A stretch of DNA of 64,000 bases from Streptococcaceae bacterium (GCA_031269775.1 JAISYQ010000014.1:117744-181743), one strand, 5' to 3'; numbered from the stretch's first letter, positions 1-9,870 are shown. The notes: generated from the letters alone by a model not told the origin. Numbers and translations are program-made.

Positions 1-1
1 T

Positions 2-61
2 CCGATTAAATTATATACAAGTGTTGTTGCTAATATTAAAGTTCATGTTGTGGAAAAATGA
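2..61 (+). CDS. C-terminal end of a gene cut by the window edge
   Basis: Frame 2 is open from the window edge to a TGA at 59-61 and encodes 19 residues ending IKVHVVEK. The stop overlaps the ATG of the next gene (58), a coupling typical of operons. The fragment is too short to identify. It may be the gene upstream in the zinc-uptake operon, or the frame may be open by chance. Confidence 0.35.
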   Translation, partial: PIKLYTSVVANIKVHVVEK

Positions 62-783
62 TGAAATATATTGAGGTTCAAAATTTAACTTTTTATTATG
101 GTAAAGAGCCTATTTTACAGGATGTAAGTTATTCAGTGAGTGCAGGTGAATTTACTCTTCTAACAGGTGAAAATGGTGCAGCTAAATCCACTTTGATTCA
201 AGCAACTTTGGGGTTGCTAAAACCTAAAAAAGGTATTGTTAAAATATCTAAAAATAATATAAACGCTTGTAAATTACGAATTGGCTACATTCCGCAGCAA
301 GTTGCCTCATTCAATGCTGGCTTTCCTTCAACAGTGCTGGAATTGGTCCGTAGTGGACGTTATACGCGAGGAAAATGGTTTAAAAAATTAACAAAGCGTG
401 ATGAGAAGCATATTCAAAAGGCTTTAGAGTCCATTGACATGTGGGAAGAGCGTTTTAGACGGATTGGGGAGCTTTCTGGTGGAGAAAAACAACGCATTTC
501 TCTAGCGAGAATGTTTGTATCAGATCCGGATTTATTTATTCTAGATGAACCAACAACAGGGATGGATGACTCCTCACGCAAGAATTTTTATCAATTAATG
601 CAGCATAATGCACATGTTCACAAAAAAGCTGTTTTAATGATTACCCATGATGCAGAAGATTTAAGTGAGTATGTGGATCGTAGAATTCATCTGTTAAGAA
701 TAGCAACTAGTCCATGGCGTTGCTTTCATGTGCATGATGATAAAGAAAGTAAGGTGTTAGAGAATGATCATTTTTCAACATGA
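58..783 (+). CDS. adcC: Zinc/manganese ABC transporter ATP-binding protein (AdcC/ZnuC type)
   Basis: ATPase subunit of a metal-ion ABC importer; it would power uptake through the permease encoded directly downstream. The 241 residues carry a Walker A region (37-45), a Q-loop (GYIPQQ), the signature LSGGEKQR, Walker B (LFILDEPTT) and the H-loop histidine (MITHD). The order ATPase then permease with a 20-bp overlap is typical of adcCB/znuCB. Oddity: Walker A reads GENGAAKST, so the glycine before the lysine is alanine (codon gca at 178-180). The C terminus is His/Asp-rich. No metal-binding lipoprotein gene is visible; it may lie upstream or elsewhere. Zinc rather than manganese is inferred from family resemblance. 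Confidence 0.85.
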   Translation: MMKYIEVQNLTFYYGKEPILQDVSYSVSAGEFTLLTGENGAAKSTLIQATLGLLKPKKGIVKISKNNINACKLRIGYIPQQVASFNAGFPSTVLELVRSGRYTRGKWFKKLTKRDEKHIQKALESIDMWEERFRRIGELSGGEKQRISLARMFVSDPDLFILDEPTTGMDDSSRKNFYQLMQHNAHVHKKAVLMITHDAEDLSEYVDRRIHLLRIATSPWRCFHVHDDKESKVLENDHFST

Positions 784-1579
784 ATTTATGTTGCGTGCTT
801 TCTTAGCGGCACTTAGTATTTCTGTGATTGCGCCTTTACTTGGAGTGTTTTTGATTATTCGCAGATTATCATTAATAGCGGATACTTTATCACATGTATC
901 GTTAGCAGGAGTTGCTTTAGGTTTTGTTTTAAATTTAAATCCTAATTTAATGACTTTTTTGATTGTGATCCTTGCTGCTATTTTTTTGGAATATTTGCGT
1001 ATGCTATATAAGACATATAGTGAAGTTAGTATTGCGATTTTAATGGCTGGAGGGTTAGCATTTGCTTTAGTTTTAATGAGTTTTGGTAAAACAGATAATG
1101 TAATAAGCATACAGCAATATCTTTTTGGTTCAATTACTATGATTAATTGGGCACAAGTGAAAATTCTTATAGTGCTTTTATTAGTTTTGTTAGTTGCTTT
1201 TGCACTGTTTAAACGTCCGATGTATGTAATGACTTTTGATGAGGCAACGGCTTTTGTAGATGGTCTACCTGTAAGGAGTATGTCTATTGTTTTTAATGTA
1301 ATAACTGGAGTGACAATTGCGGTTATGATTCCTATTGCAGGTGCTTTATTGGTTAGTGCTATTATGATTTTACCAGCAGCTATAGGAATGCGTATAGGAA
1401 AAAGTTTTACTTCAGTGATTTTTATTTCCATGGTTATTGGTGTGATTGGAGTGATTTCTGGGCTTTATAGTTCTTTTTATTTAGGTACACCAGCTGGTGC
1501 TAGTATTACTTTAGTTTTTATTTTTTTATTTTTGGCCATTAACGGCTCTAAGAGCTTATCTACGATCTTTAAGCGATGA
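764..1579 (+). CDS. adcB: Zinc/manganese ABC transporter permease (AdcB/ZnuB type)
   Basis: Integral membrane subunit of the importer whose ATPase is encoded just upstream; the genes overlap by 20 bp. The 271-residue protein is almost entirely hydrophobic with about eight membrane segments. It contains family-typical stretches such as [19 protein letters not shown] near residues 35-53 and [17 protein letters not shown] near 190-206, both characteristic of the ABC-3 permease family. The start at 764 fits the length of the family. The operon seems to end here: a 46-bp gap precedes liaF. Confidence 0.9.
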   Translation: MIIFQHEFMLRAFLAALSISVIAPLLGVFLIIRRLSLIADTLSHVSLAGVALGFVLNLNPNLMTFLIVILAAIFLEYLRMLYKTYSEVSIAILMAGGLAFALVLMSFGKTDNVISIQQYLFGSITMINWAQVKILIVLLLVLLVAFALFKRPMYVMTFDEATAFVDGLPVRSMSIVFNVITGVTIAVMIPIAGALLVSAIMILPAAIGMRIGKSFTSVIFISMVIGVIGVISGLYSSFYLGTPAGASITLVFIFLFLAINGSKSLSTIFKR

Positions 1580-1625
1580 ATTTTCACTAGAGATTAGAGA
1601 AGAGAATTTCAAGGAAGAGGATTTT

Positions 1626-2348
1626 ATGTTTAAGCTAAAATTATTTATTATTATTGAAATTCTTCTTGCTTTAATTGGTTTTTTTAATATTGTGTACAAA
1701 TCTAGTATGAGGTACATGTTTGTCTTTAGTGTTTTGCTGATTGTATGGGGAGCTCAAAGATTAAAACGATATGGTAAAGGCGCTATTTTACTAACGCTTG
1801 GTACGATTAGTTTATTGATTTTATTTTTAAGTAGTCCTATTTTTTGGTTGCTGATTTTAGTAGCAATGTTTTATTTTCTATTTATGAAAAAAAGCGCTTT
1901 ACAAGATTTATTTTTTCATAGCAGACGAAGTTTAGATTTTTTTATGATCGAAACGATAGAGCCACAAAAAAAAAGCAATCGACGTGCTCGCTATAAATGG
2001 ATAGGACAAAATAATATTGGTCAAGAAACATATGAGTGGGATGATATTAATTTATTTATGTTAGCAGGGGATATAATTATTGATTTGAAAGAAACACTTT
2101 TGCCTAAAGAAGATAGTGTAATTACTTTGCAAATTATTTTTGGACGAGTGCGTATTATTATTCCTTCAGATATTGGAGTTCATGTAATTCATTATACATT
2201 AATAGGGGAATTGTATTTTGATGAAGATCGCTATAAATTAAGAAATGAGAGTGTGGATATATATAGCGAGAATTATGATGAGGCAATTCGCCATTTAAAA
2301 ATTTTAACAAACGTAGGTTTTGGCGAAATTGAGGTAATCCATGTATGA
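1626..2348 (+). CDS. liaF: LiaF/VraT-like membrane regulator of cell-envelope stress
   Basis: In Bacilli LiaF holds the sensor kinase LiaS inactive until the cell envelope is damaged by lipid-II-binding antibiotics. The 240 residues begin with about four hydrophobic segments (roughly 5-90), followed by a basic linker and a soluble beta-rich C-terminal domain (from about 125) with the typical pattern of a repeated MLAGDIIIDL-type strand and IIFGRVRIIIPSDIGV. An AAGGAAGAGG Shine-Dalgarno lies 5 bases before the ATG. Its TGA overlaps the liaS ATG (ATGA at 2345). The order liaF-liaS-liaR is diagnostic. Neighbours support an intact envelope-stress system. Confidence 0.9.
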   Translation: MFKLKLFIIIEILLALIGFFNIVYKSSMRYMFVFSVLLIVWGAQRLKRYGKGAILLTLGTISLLILFLSSPIFWLLILVAMFYFLFMKKSALQDLFFHSRRSLDFFMIETIEPQKKSNRRARYKWIGQNNIGQETYEWDDINLFMLAGDIIIDLKETLLPKEDSVITLQIIFGRVRIIIPSDIGVHVIHYTLIGELYFDEDRYKLRNESVDIYSENYDEAIRHLKILTNVGFGEIEVIHV

Positions 2349-3385
2349 GTAAGCATAGACCACAAGTAATTGTCATGCTTTTTAATATTTTTATTGCCTT
2401 TGTTATTTTAGTGGTTTTTAGTGCTTTTGTAGTTAACAATTTTAAGTCTGTATTTATTGGTTATTTACATTGTTCTGAAATTTTTTATATACCAACTTTT
2501 GTGATTTTATTGGGGTTATCATTAACAGCTGGATTATTGATTTATATTATTATGATAGTGGTAGAGCGTTTTGAAGATCGAAAAATGGAACGTTTACTTT
2601 ATTATTTGGTAAATGGAGAATATGATAAAATCCTAAGCATACATAGTGAATTAGATATGAGCATAACAGATTCCAAAAGTCAAAATATTATTTTATTAGC
2701 AAAAATTTTGCAAAAAATGAATGAGAAACTTGTAGAGTTAAGCCAATATACACAAGTAGTAGAAGGTGAAGAAAAATCAGAAATTTTACGTTTAGAGCGA
2801 CTTCGTTTATCTCGTGAGCTACATGATTCAGTAAGTCAGCAATTGTTTGCTGCAATGATGATTTTATCTAGTTTAGATGAACAAGCAAAAATACCTGAGA
2901 GTTTTGAAAAACAGCTAAAAAGTGCGATATCAGTAATTCATGCGGCGCAATCAGAGATGCGAGCATTACTTCTTCATTTGCGTCCAGTAGAACTTTCTGG
3001 TAAGAGTTTACATGAAGGTATTGAACATTTATTGCAAGAATTGCAGACAAAAGTTCAGTTTAAATTAGTTTGGAAAATTGATGATGTTTCTATAGATGCA
3101 AGTAGTGAAGATCATTTGTTTCGTATTCTTCAAGAGTTGCTTTCAAATTCTTTAAGGCATGCAAAAGCTGAAATAATTGAAGTATATTTAAAGCAAACGA
3201 GCAATATGGTGCAATTGTTGATGGTAGATGATGGCGTTGGTTTTGATGTAAATGAACTAAAAACGCTAAGTTATGGTTTGACAAATATTCATGAGCGTGT
3301 AGAAAATATGGGTGGAGTATTTAAAGTAGTTAGTTTTAAGGGACAAGGAACAAGAATTGAGATTCGTATTCCTTATAAGAAATAA
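2345..3385 (+). CDS. liaS: LiaS/VraS-like sensor histidine kinase
   Basis: Membrane histidine kinase of the LiaRS (VraSR) system; it phosphorylates LiaR. Two hydrophobic segments (about 8-31 and 49-73) frame a very short extracellular loop, as in intramembrane-sensing kinases. A HAMP-like linker leads to the HisKA_3 motif RLSRELHDSVSQQ, with the phospho-acceptor probably His160. The ATPase domain has the N-box ELLSNSLRHA and the G-box DDGVGFD. The length of 346 residues is normal. It overlaps liaF by four bases and is followed after 10 bases by liaR. Confidence 0.92.
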   Translation: MSKHRPQVIVMLFNIFIAFVILVVFSAFVVNNFKSVFIGYLHCSEIFYIPTFVILLGLSLTAGLLIYIIMIVVERFEDRKMERLLYYLVNGEYDKILSIHSELDMSITDSKSQNIILLAKILQKMNEKLVELSQYTQVVEGEEKSEILRLERLRLSRELHDSVSQQLFAAMMILSSLDEQAKIPESFEKQLKSAISVIHAAQSEMRALLLHLRPVELSGKSLHEGIEHLLQELQTKVQFKLVWKIDDVSIDASSEDHLFRILQELLSNSLRHAKAEIIEVYLKQTSNMVQLLMVDDGVGFDVNELKTLSYGLTNIHERVENMGGVFKVVSFKGQGTRIEIRIPYKK

Positions 3386-3395
3386 GAGTGATAGG

Positions 3396-4019
3396 ATGAT
3401 TAAAGTATTGTTAGTAGATGATCATGAAATGGTGCGTTTTGGTGTTTCAAACTATCTATCAAATCAAGCAGATATTGAAGTAGTAGGAGAAGCAGAAAAC
3501 GGAAAAGTGGGTATAAATCAAGCTTTTGCTCTGCGTCCAGATGTTATCTTAATGGATTTAGTGATGGAAGTAATGGATGGGATAGAAGCAACGCAGAAAA
3601 TTTTAACAAGTTGGCCTGAAGCAAGGATCTTGATTGTAACTAGTTTTATTGATGATGACAAAGTGTACCCTGCGATTAAAGCAGGAGCTTATGGGTATTT
3701 ATTAAAAACTTCTTCAGCAGCGGAAATTGCAAGTGCAATTCGTAAAGTAGTAACTGGAAAGAAAGTATTGGAGCAAGTAAATCATAAAATAGAACAAAGA
3801 TCATCTTTTGTACCTGAATTGCATGAAGCGCTAACTAATCGAGAAAACGAAGTACTGCAATTAATTGCTCAGGGTAAAAGTAATCAAGAAATTGCCAATC
3901 AATTGTTTATTACATTAAAGACAGTTAAAACGCATGTATCTAATATTTTATCAAAACTTGAGGTGGAGGATCGAACACAGGCAGCAATTTATGCATTTAA
4001 ACATCATTTGGTGAAATAA
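3396..4019 (+). CDS. liaR: LiaR/VraR-like response regulator (NarL/LuxR family)
   Basis: DNA-binding partner of LiaS; it activates envelope-stress genes when phosphorylated. The start at ATG 3396 gives the canonical N terminus MIKVLLVDDHEMVRFG; a longer open frame from 3357 overlaps liaS and lacks family resemblance. The receiver domain has acidic residues D8/D9, the phospho-acceptor Asp54 and Lys near 104 (LLKTS). The C-terminal LuxR helix-turn-helix spans about residues 145-205 (LTNRENEVLQLIAQGKSNQE). A small oddity is MDLVMEVMDG, where the usual proline after the acceptor loop is glutamate. The gene ends the operon, convergent with oppD. Confidence 0.93.
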   Translation: MIKVLLVDDHEMVRFGVSNYLSNQADIEVVGEAENGKVGINQAFALRPDVILMDLVMEVMDGIEATQKILTSWPEARILIVTSFIDDDKVYPAIKAGAYGYLLKTSSAAEIASAIRKVVTGKKVLEQVNHKIEQRSSFVPELHEALTNRENEVLQLIAQGKSNQEIANQLFITLKTVKTHVSNILSKLEVEDRTQAAIYAFKHHLVK

Positions 4020-4045
4020 TTAAGATGTACTTTTTTCTACGAAAA

Positions 4046-5107
4046 TTAATCTGTTATAGCAAAATGCAAAATATTTTTTAATTTTTTATGAAGATCTTGA
4101 ATTGCTTTTGGTTTTGCTAGCGATGGTGAGTGATTATCTAACAACCATGTCTTGGCCCAATGAGTTTTACTTACTTTAAACTTTGGTGGTTCTTTTTCAA
4201 AATCAATAATCATAGCATATGGATTTCGAGATGCGAACGCATCACCTTTAATTTTTTTGAATAAAGAAGGAGGGGATCCAGGGATTGAAAACAATTCTGC
4301 GCCTTTTTTTCCTAACTGTGGCAAAGAAGATAATAAACTCCATGTATAAGGATGTTTGGGATCATAAAAAATCTCTTCAACCTTTCCATATTCAACAATC
4401 TCTCCAGCGTACATTACGGCCACTTTATCAGCAATTGATGCTACAACTCCTAAGTCATGTGTAATAAAAATTACTGTAAAATGATGTTCTTTTTGCAACT
4501 CTTTAATTAAATCCAAAATTTGTGCTTGATTTGTTACATCTAATGCTGTTGTTGGCTCATCACAAATTAAAATCTTTGGTTTACATGCTAAAGCAATAGC
4601 AATTACAATTCTTTGCCTCATGCCACCTGAATACTGAAATGGATATTCATCAAAACGATCTTTAGCATTAGTAACCCCAACCCGATTCATTAAATCAATA
4701 GCATTTTTTTTTGCTTGTCGTAGCGTTTTACCTTGATGCTTTATCACAACTTCAGAAATCTGCCTACCAATAGTTATAATTGGATTTAAAGAGGTCATCG
4801 GATCTTGAAAAATGGTTGCGATTTCTTTACCGCGAATACGCCCCCATTCTTTATTTGTTTTAATATTTGTTAAAATTTTTTCTCTATAAATAACCTTTCC
4901 TTTAGAAACTCTCCCATTTACTTCTAACATTCCTGTAAATGTCTTAGTCAGTACTGATTTTCCAGAACCAGACTCTCCTACCAATGCTAAAATTTCTCCT
5001 TCATATAAATCAATAAAAATATTACGAATAGCTGTTAAAATGTGATCTCTAACTTTAAATTGCACACTTACATTTTTTGCTTGCAGTATCACTTTTTTAT
5101 TTAGCAT
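4046..5107 (-). CDS. oppD: Oligopeptide ABC transporter ATPase OppD
   Basis: ATPase of a peptide importer. The 353 residues have Walker A GESGSGKS, Q-loop FQDPMTSLNP, signature YSGGMRQR, Walker B ILICDEPTTALD, H-loop FITHDLG and the C-terminal oligopeptide/dipeptide extension (HPYTWSLLSSLPQ), which marks the OppD/DppD class. It is the last gene of the minus-strand run oppA-oppB-oppC-oppD. The usual second ATPase, OppF, is absent: the next gene is convergent liaR. A heterodimer would need an OppF encoded elsewhere, or OppD may act as a homodimer. Confidence 0.92.
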   Translation of the reverse strand: MLNKKVILQAKNVSVQFKVRDHILTAIRNIFIDLYEGEILALVGESGSGKSVLTKTFTGMLEVNGRVSKGKVIYREKILTNIKTNKEWGRIRGKEIATIFQDPMTSLNPIITIGRQISEVVIKHQGKTLRQAKKNAIDLMNRVGVTNAKDRFDEYPFQYSGGMRQRIVIAIALACKPKILICDEPTTALDVTNQAQILDLIKELQKEHHFTVIFITHDLGVVASIADKVAVMYAGEIVEYGKVEEIFYDPKHPYTWSLLSSLPQLGKKGAELFSIPGSPPSLFKKIKGDAFASRNPYAMIIDFEKEPPKFKVSKTHWAKTWLLDNHSPSLAKPKAIQDLHKKLKNILHFAITD

Positions 5108-5116
5108 ATTTACCTC

Positions 5117-6049
5117 CTACAAATGTGTTTTAGGATCCGCTGCATCAGCTAAGCGTTGGCCAACCAAATAAAGCGAAACAGTTACAAGTGCTAGCACTGT
5201 CACAGGAATCCAAAATAAATAAGGATAATTATTTATATTCAGCGAATATTGATTAATAATTCGTCCAAGAGAAGGCGTATCTATAGATAAACCAATACCT
5301 AAAAACGATAAAAATACTTCATAAGAAATAAACTCTGGCAATTGTTTTGCAGCATCTGTCATAATAACCGAAATCAAATATGGAAAAATATTTTTAAGAA
5401 TCAATCGCCACATCTTAACCCCTAATGTGCGTGATGCTAAATTATATTCACGATCTCGCATAATCATAACTTGTACACGAATCAAATAAGCAGTTTTAAA
5501 CCAAGAAGTACAAGTCATCGCAAATAATAAATTCCAAAAACCTGAACCAAAAGCATAAGATAAAACAATTACTATTAACAATTGCGGAATATTAGAAATA
5601 ACATTATAAACTTCCAGTATAAAACGATCGATTCTTTTTGAACTTCCCCAAATTGCCCCAATAATCACTCCTAAACTTTCGCAAACAAACATTGATAAAA
5701 TACCAATTAAAATCGATGTTCTAGCTCCTGCCCACACAGCATCAAATAATGATTTACCATCAGCATCTGTCCCAAACCAATACTTTGCTGAAGGAGGATT
5801 ATAACGAGCCTTAAAGTTATTAATATTGGTAACATCTAACAAATTATATCCTGAGAATATTGGTTGAAAAAAGCTCATCAAGACAACAATCATCATAATA
5901 ATCACGATCACAAGCGCTATCTTTGAACTAAAAAATTTTTGAAATACCGATTTCCAGTAAGAATAAACCGGCGCATCAATGTGTTCACTAGCTAAATAAT
6001 CTACTTTAACAAATTGAAATTTTTCTGCTGGAATTTCTTTTTTATCCAT
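5117..6049 (-). CDS. oppC: Oligopeptide ABC transporter permease OppC
   Basis: Membrane subunit of the Opp importer. The 310 residues show a cytoplasmic N terminus, a first membrane helix near 40-65, and then the BPD_transp_1 domain with the conserved loop following GTDADGKSLFDAVWAGARTS and the EAA-like motif SRTLGVKMWRLILKNIFP. It starts 5 bases after the oppB stop, with GGAGG on the transcript at 6061-6065. It ends 9 bases before oppD. All parts of the operon on this strand are closely packed and presumably co-transcribed. Confidence 0.92.
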   Translation of the reverse strand: MDKKEIPAEKFQFVKVDYLASEHIDAPVYSYWKSVFQKFFSSKIALVIVIIMMIVVLMSFFQPIFSGYNLLDVTNINNFKARYNPPSAKYWFGTDADGKSLFDAVWAGARTSILIGILSMFVCESLGVIIGAIWGSSKRIDRFILEVYNVISNIPQLLIVIVLSYAFGSGFWNLLFAMTCTSWFKTAYLIRVQVMIMRDREYNLASRTLGVKMWRLILKNIFPYLISVIMTDAAKQLPEFISYEVFLSFLGIGLSIDTPSLGRIINQYSLNINNYPYLFWIPVTVLALVTVSLYLVGQRLADAADPKTHL

Positions 6050-6054
6050 ACTTA

Positions 6055-7554
6055 TTACTTACCTCCTTTTACACTTAAATTAATTCGCGGATCCATCATT
6101 ATCATCAATAAATCACCAATAAAGACTCCTATCACCGCGAGTAATGTAAACAGAAAAACCAAACTAATGACCATCGAATTATTATGGACAATAATTGCAT
6201 CAGGTAACATCTTTCCCATACCTGGTACTGCAAAAATGGTCTCCGTCATCGTGGCTCCTTGAATTGTTAAAATAATCATTGTTGGAACATTCTGCACAAT
6301 TGGAATTGATGCATTTTTTAATATATGATTTTTAGAAATTTCGTACTCTGATAATCCTTTTGCTCGAGCAAATTTTACATAATCAGCTGATTGTTGATCA
6401 ATCATATAACGACGTGTCCACATTACAGTATTAGTGATATTAAGAATTGCCAAAATCAAAGTTGGTAAAAAATAAGAAAAAATATTTTGTGCGCCCAATG
6501 TGGGGAATAGATCAGGCCAACCAAAAGCACTTGATCCAATAAAACGCAGGAAATAAATAATAGCTAATGAAGGAATCGAAATTAATAGAGTAATACTTGC
6601 TGTTCCTATTTTATCAATCCAACTTGATTTAAAATGTGCCATTAATACGGCTAGCGGTATTCCTAGCACATAAGCAATCATCAATGAAATAAGGCCCACC
6701 TTAAGAGAAATAGCTATCATTGAAGGATCTTGATAAAAATTCTCTGTCTTTGAATAAAAATCTTTTCCAAATCTTGCTCTAGTAATATTATCCATCTTCT
6801 TTAATGGTTGATACCTAGCGGTATGAATATTGATAGGGGAAATTTGCTTTTTTCCTGTAGGAAAAGTCATTTCACTTGCAATTGTTTCCCCTTGACCATT
6901 TGTAATTACATCCATCACTTTACGATTTGCAAAAGTAGGGAAAGATTCGCCTAAATATAAATGTATAATATTTTGATGAATAAAAGGAAAATGCTTATCA
7001 AAATACACTTGATATTTATATTTAGTCCCACTTCCAATTAAAGTAAAACCATCAATTTTATTATTTGTAATCTTATATCCTCGTTTTAAGTTTGGATTAT
7101 CTTTATCATGTATATACCACGGATGATCAATTTGGATTAATTTACCATAAAAACGACAAACGCGTTCTAAAAGTGGAATCTCACGTGTTGCATAAAATTT
7201 TTTTGAAGTTGGGAACTGTTTGATCTTCCAATATCCTCGTTTATTTTTTGCCCATTTATTATAGATACCTTTATTCTTTTTATTAATCTCAACATTTACT
7301 GATTTATCTGTTTTTTCTGCTTTTCTTTGCAAAGCTTTAGAATCTAAATAGTCAATATAACCCATGAGGCTAAAGATACTATTTTCATAATCTAGACGTG
7401 AATCTTGTGTTTTTGTCATTTTGGGATACACAGGATCAGTAGAAAAAACAGATCTTCTAGGTACCAACGAAAAAACCATAATGTAGGTAAGCGTTATTAC
7501 CAAAAAAATGGAAATAAATGATCTCAATAGGCGACCTAATACGTAACCTTTCAC
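6055..7554 (-). CDS. oppB: Oligopeptide ABC transporter permease OppB, long form
   Basis: Membrane subunit of the Opp importer. At 499 residues it is much longer than the roughly 310 of standard OppB: the first membrane helix (about 10-30) is separated from the permease domain (about 280-495) by a large extracytoplasmic insert of around 240 residues. Such long OppB proteins are known in lactic acid bacteria. The EAA motif region (FARAKGLSEYEISKNHILKN) and the C-terminal helices are intact. Translation starts at GTG (7552-7554 on the complement) after a GGAGG seven bases upstream. Confidence 0.9.
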   Translation of the reverse strand: MKGYVLGRLLRSFISIFLVITLTYIMVFSLVPRRSVFSTDPVYPKMTKTQDSRLDYENSIFSLMGYIDYLDSKALQRKAEKTDKSVNVEINKKNKGIYNKWAKNKRGYWKIKQFPTSKKFYATREIPLLERVCRFYGKLIQIDHPWYIHDKDNPNLKRGYKITNNKIDGFTLIGSGTKYKYQVYFDKHFPFIHQNIIHLYLGESFPTFANRKVMDVITNGQGETIASEMTFPTGKKQISPINIHTARYQPLKKMDNITRARFGKDFYSKTENFYQDPSMIAISLKVGLISLMIAYVLGIPLAVLMAHFKSSWIDKIGTASITLLISIPSLAIIYFLRFIGSSAFGWPDLFPTLGAQNIFSYFLPTLILAILNITNTVMWTRRYMIDQQSADYVKFARAKGLSEYEISKNHILKNASIPIVQNVPTMIILTIQGATMTETIFAVPGMGKMLPDAIIVHNNSMVISLVFLFTLLAVIGVFIGDLLMIMMDPRINLSVKGGK

Positions 7555-7878
7555 ATTTTTCCTCCAATTATATTTTCTGAAAATCTACTCTTTCTAAAAA
7601 GTTTACCTACTAAACATAAGTAATTCAACATTTATTAGATTTGTTCTAAAATTAAAATATGATTAAAATTGTGTACAATTTTTTCCTTAAAATGAAAAAA
7701 ATGCAAGAATAGTTATTTTTTGTGAAGCTATCATTTCCAGATTTGCAATCAAACAAAGTTTGAAAGCAAATCTGAGAATTGGATAATTTTTTTAACGAAA
7801 TATTAAGGAAAAAGAAGCGCAATTTTTATACCCTAATTTTAGCAGAGGTCTATTGTATTAAATGATCAAAATTCTTGC
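7555..7878. other. Gap between oppA and oppB with a degenerate MITE-like element
   Basis: This 324-bp gap interrupts the opp operon. It contains an inverted-repeat-bounded element (about 7637-7848, listed separately) and an internal hairpin made of agatttgc and gcaaatct near 7738-7772. No gene is visible. Confidence 0.6.
7637..7848. repeat. Degenerate MITE-like element
   Basis: The left end reads AGATTTGTTCTAAAATTA. The right end, read on the complement, is AGACCTCTGCTAAAATTA. Both resemble the termini of the IS5-like remnant at 9921-10487 and of the MITE family found elsewhere in the window. The right part (TTATACCCTAATTTTAGCAG then AGGTCT) matches the MITE right end closely, while the interior is largely unrelated. 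The length is about 212 bp. An old diverged copy, or another MITE driven by the same transposase, is the best reading. Confidence 0.5.
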
Positions 7879-9870
7879 TTATTTTTTTTCATCTAAAATC
7901 TTTGCCATAGTAATTTTTTTATCAGAAGCTTTCTGTGCTTTTTTATATTGTTTTACCGTTACAATATCATTTTGAAGTTTTACATATTTCCATCGCGGAT
8001 ATCGTAAGTTAACAAAAGCACCAATTCCAACTGAAGAATTTGACCAACTAAATGGTTTGATCTTTAACATACAAGGGATAACTTCTTTTCTTATTGGTAT
8101 AATATATACATTATTCAAAAGATAAGCTTCTGCTTTAGAAAACGCTTTGACTCTATCTGCTTGCTTATCAATTTGCTTAATTTTATTAGCTTTAGCTAAT
8201 AATTCATCATATTTATCCAAACCGATTGTTTTAACAATATCTTTATCTACATCTGTATATATAGGCTGATCAGGAGCTGATAAACCAACTGTAGAAAGCT
8301 CGCTACCTATACTTGAACTATACATCTCCAAATAAGAGTTAAGATCACAATAATCAGGATTCCAACCACCATAAAAAGCAAAATCATAATCTTTATCTTT
8401 AGCTGTTTCTGCTAAATAAGTTACAGATATCATCTTATTTTTACTAATTTTATGAATATCATATACTACATTTTCTTGACCTAAAGTTTCTTCAATAGAT
8501 TGTTTCATAGATTTAGAATCATTTAACTTCGTTACATTTTCTTCTTCAACAGTATCTAAGTGGATTGGAAATTGAACACCCTGTGCACTTAACTCTGTCT
8601 TTGCTCTTTCAAAGCACTTTTTTGCAAGCTTTGGATTATATGAAGTATTATTTCCATCTTTAGTAAAATCAACACTTTGCCAATCAAAATTTAACTCATT
8701 CATTTTTTTCTGTAAAATATAGCCATAGCTCTCTTTCTCCACACTTACAAAATTTGGTGGGACTAGGGAATGTCTAACGCTTAATGGTCCAGCTTGCTCA
8801 CCATAAGTTTGAGAATTAATTTTTTCTAAATTAAGCGAAAATAAAATAGCTTTGCGAAAATTTAAATTCATTATTGCTTTATGAGTACTATCTTTGTTTT
8901 TATTTTTAATCGTATATTTATAAGATTGACGATTAAAATTAAACATTCCATAATAAGTACCAAAATTTTCATACATATAACAAATTTTATTTTTATTTTT
9001 TTGATATATTTTTTTATATGAAGCATCTGCAGGCTTTAATATTGCTGCAGAAAATTCTCCTTTAGCAAATCCTCTATATTGTAAAGATGGATCTTTATCG
9101 CTATCAAAAGTTAAATTGATTTTTTTAATAGGGACATTTTTCTTATCGTAATATGCATCATTTGCTTTCATGCGAATTACTGATTTTGAAGTAAATTCTG
9201 TTAAAATATAAGGTCCATTATAAAGAATACCTTCCGGAGTTACCTCACCAAATTTTTTACCCTTTGCTTTTAAAAATTTAGCATTTAATGGATAAAGAAT
9301 AGATTGAGACAGTTTTGAATTCCAATAAGATTCAGGCGCATTTAACGTATATGTTACTGTTCCTTTTTTATCATCTGCCTTAATGCCTACATGTGAGAAA
9401 TTTTTAACTATGCCTTTAACGTAATCATCTAAGCCTTTAATGGAATTTTGTACGATAAATAACATTTGAGATTTTGAATCTGCTGCATGTTTTAACCCCG
9501 TAACCCAATCAGAAGGTTTAACTTCATCATACTCACTACCATCTGCTTGAATCCATTTTATCCCTTTACGAACTTGATAAGTATATGTCAGATTATCTTT
9601 AGAAACTTTCCAAGATTTTGCTATAGCTCCTCTCAGATTACCCTGTGGATCACTCTCAAGCAGTCCTTCTACCAAATTTTCAAATTGAGTACTGTTTGTC
9701 ATATGAAAATCAACTAAATAATCAAAATTACTTGGGTCTGCATGATAAAAATAATTCAGAGTATCTTTATTACTACTTACGCTGAAATCCTTTTTGGCAT
9801 TACACCCAGTTATAAAATTTAAAACAATTAATATTGCTAGAATAGTTTTCCAAAAGTACTTTTTTTTCAA
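7879..9870 (-). CDS. oppA: Oligopeptide-binding lipoprotein OppA
   Basis: Substrate-binding protein of the Opp importer, anchored outside the membrane. The 663 residues start with a lipoprotein signal (basic MKKKYFWK, hydrophobic core, lipobox ITGC with Cys23 as lipid anchor). The SBP_bac_5 fold follows, with typical stretches such as NLVEGLLESDPQG, YTYQVRKGIKW and NFRKAILFSLN. The start codon is TTG (9868-9870 on the complement), eight bases after a strong AAGGGGG. This gene is first in oppABCD but is separated from oppB by a 324-bp gap, allowing separate expression. Confidence 0.92.
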   Translation of the reverse strand: MKKKYFWKTILAILIVLNFITGCNAKKDFSVSSNKDTLNYFYHADPSNFDYLVDFHMTNSTQFENLVEGLLESDPQGNLRGAIAKSWKVSKDNLTYTYQVRKGIKWIQADGSEYDEVKPSDWVTGLKHAADSKSQMLFIVQNSIKGLDDYVKGIVKNFSHVGIKADDKKGTVTYTLNAPESYWNSKLSQSILYPLNAKFLKAKGKKFGEVTPEGILYNGPYILTEFTSKSVIRMKANDAYYDKKNVPIKKINLTFDSDKDPSLQYRGFAKGEFSAAILKPADASYKKIYQKNKNKICYMYENFGTYYGMFNFNRQSYKYTIKNKNKDSTHKAIMNLNFRKAILFSLNLEKINSQTYGEQAGPLSVRHSLVPPNFVSVEKESYGYILQKKMNELNFDWQSVDFTKDGNNTSYNPKLAKKCFERAKTELSAQGVQFPIHLDTVEEENVTKLNDSKSMKQSIEETLGQENVVYDIHKISKNKMISVTYLAETAKDKDYDFAFYGGWNPDYCDLNSYLEMYSSSIGSELSTVGLSAPDQPIYTDVDKDIVKTIGLDKYDELLAKANKIKQIDKQADRVKAFSKAEAYLLNNVYIIPIRKEVIPCMLKIKPFSWSNSSVGIGAFVNLRYPRWKYVKLQNDIVTVKQYKKAQKASDKKITMAKILDEKK

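Noticed and set aside
775..1431. 218-codon frame on the minus strand
   Set aside because: Antisense to adcB, which has clear permease features; the frame is a mirror of a low-complexity membrane gene.
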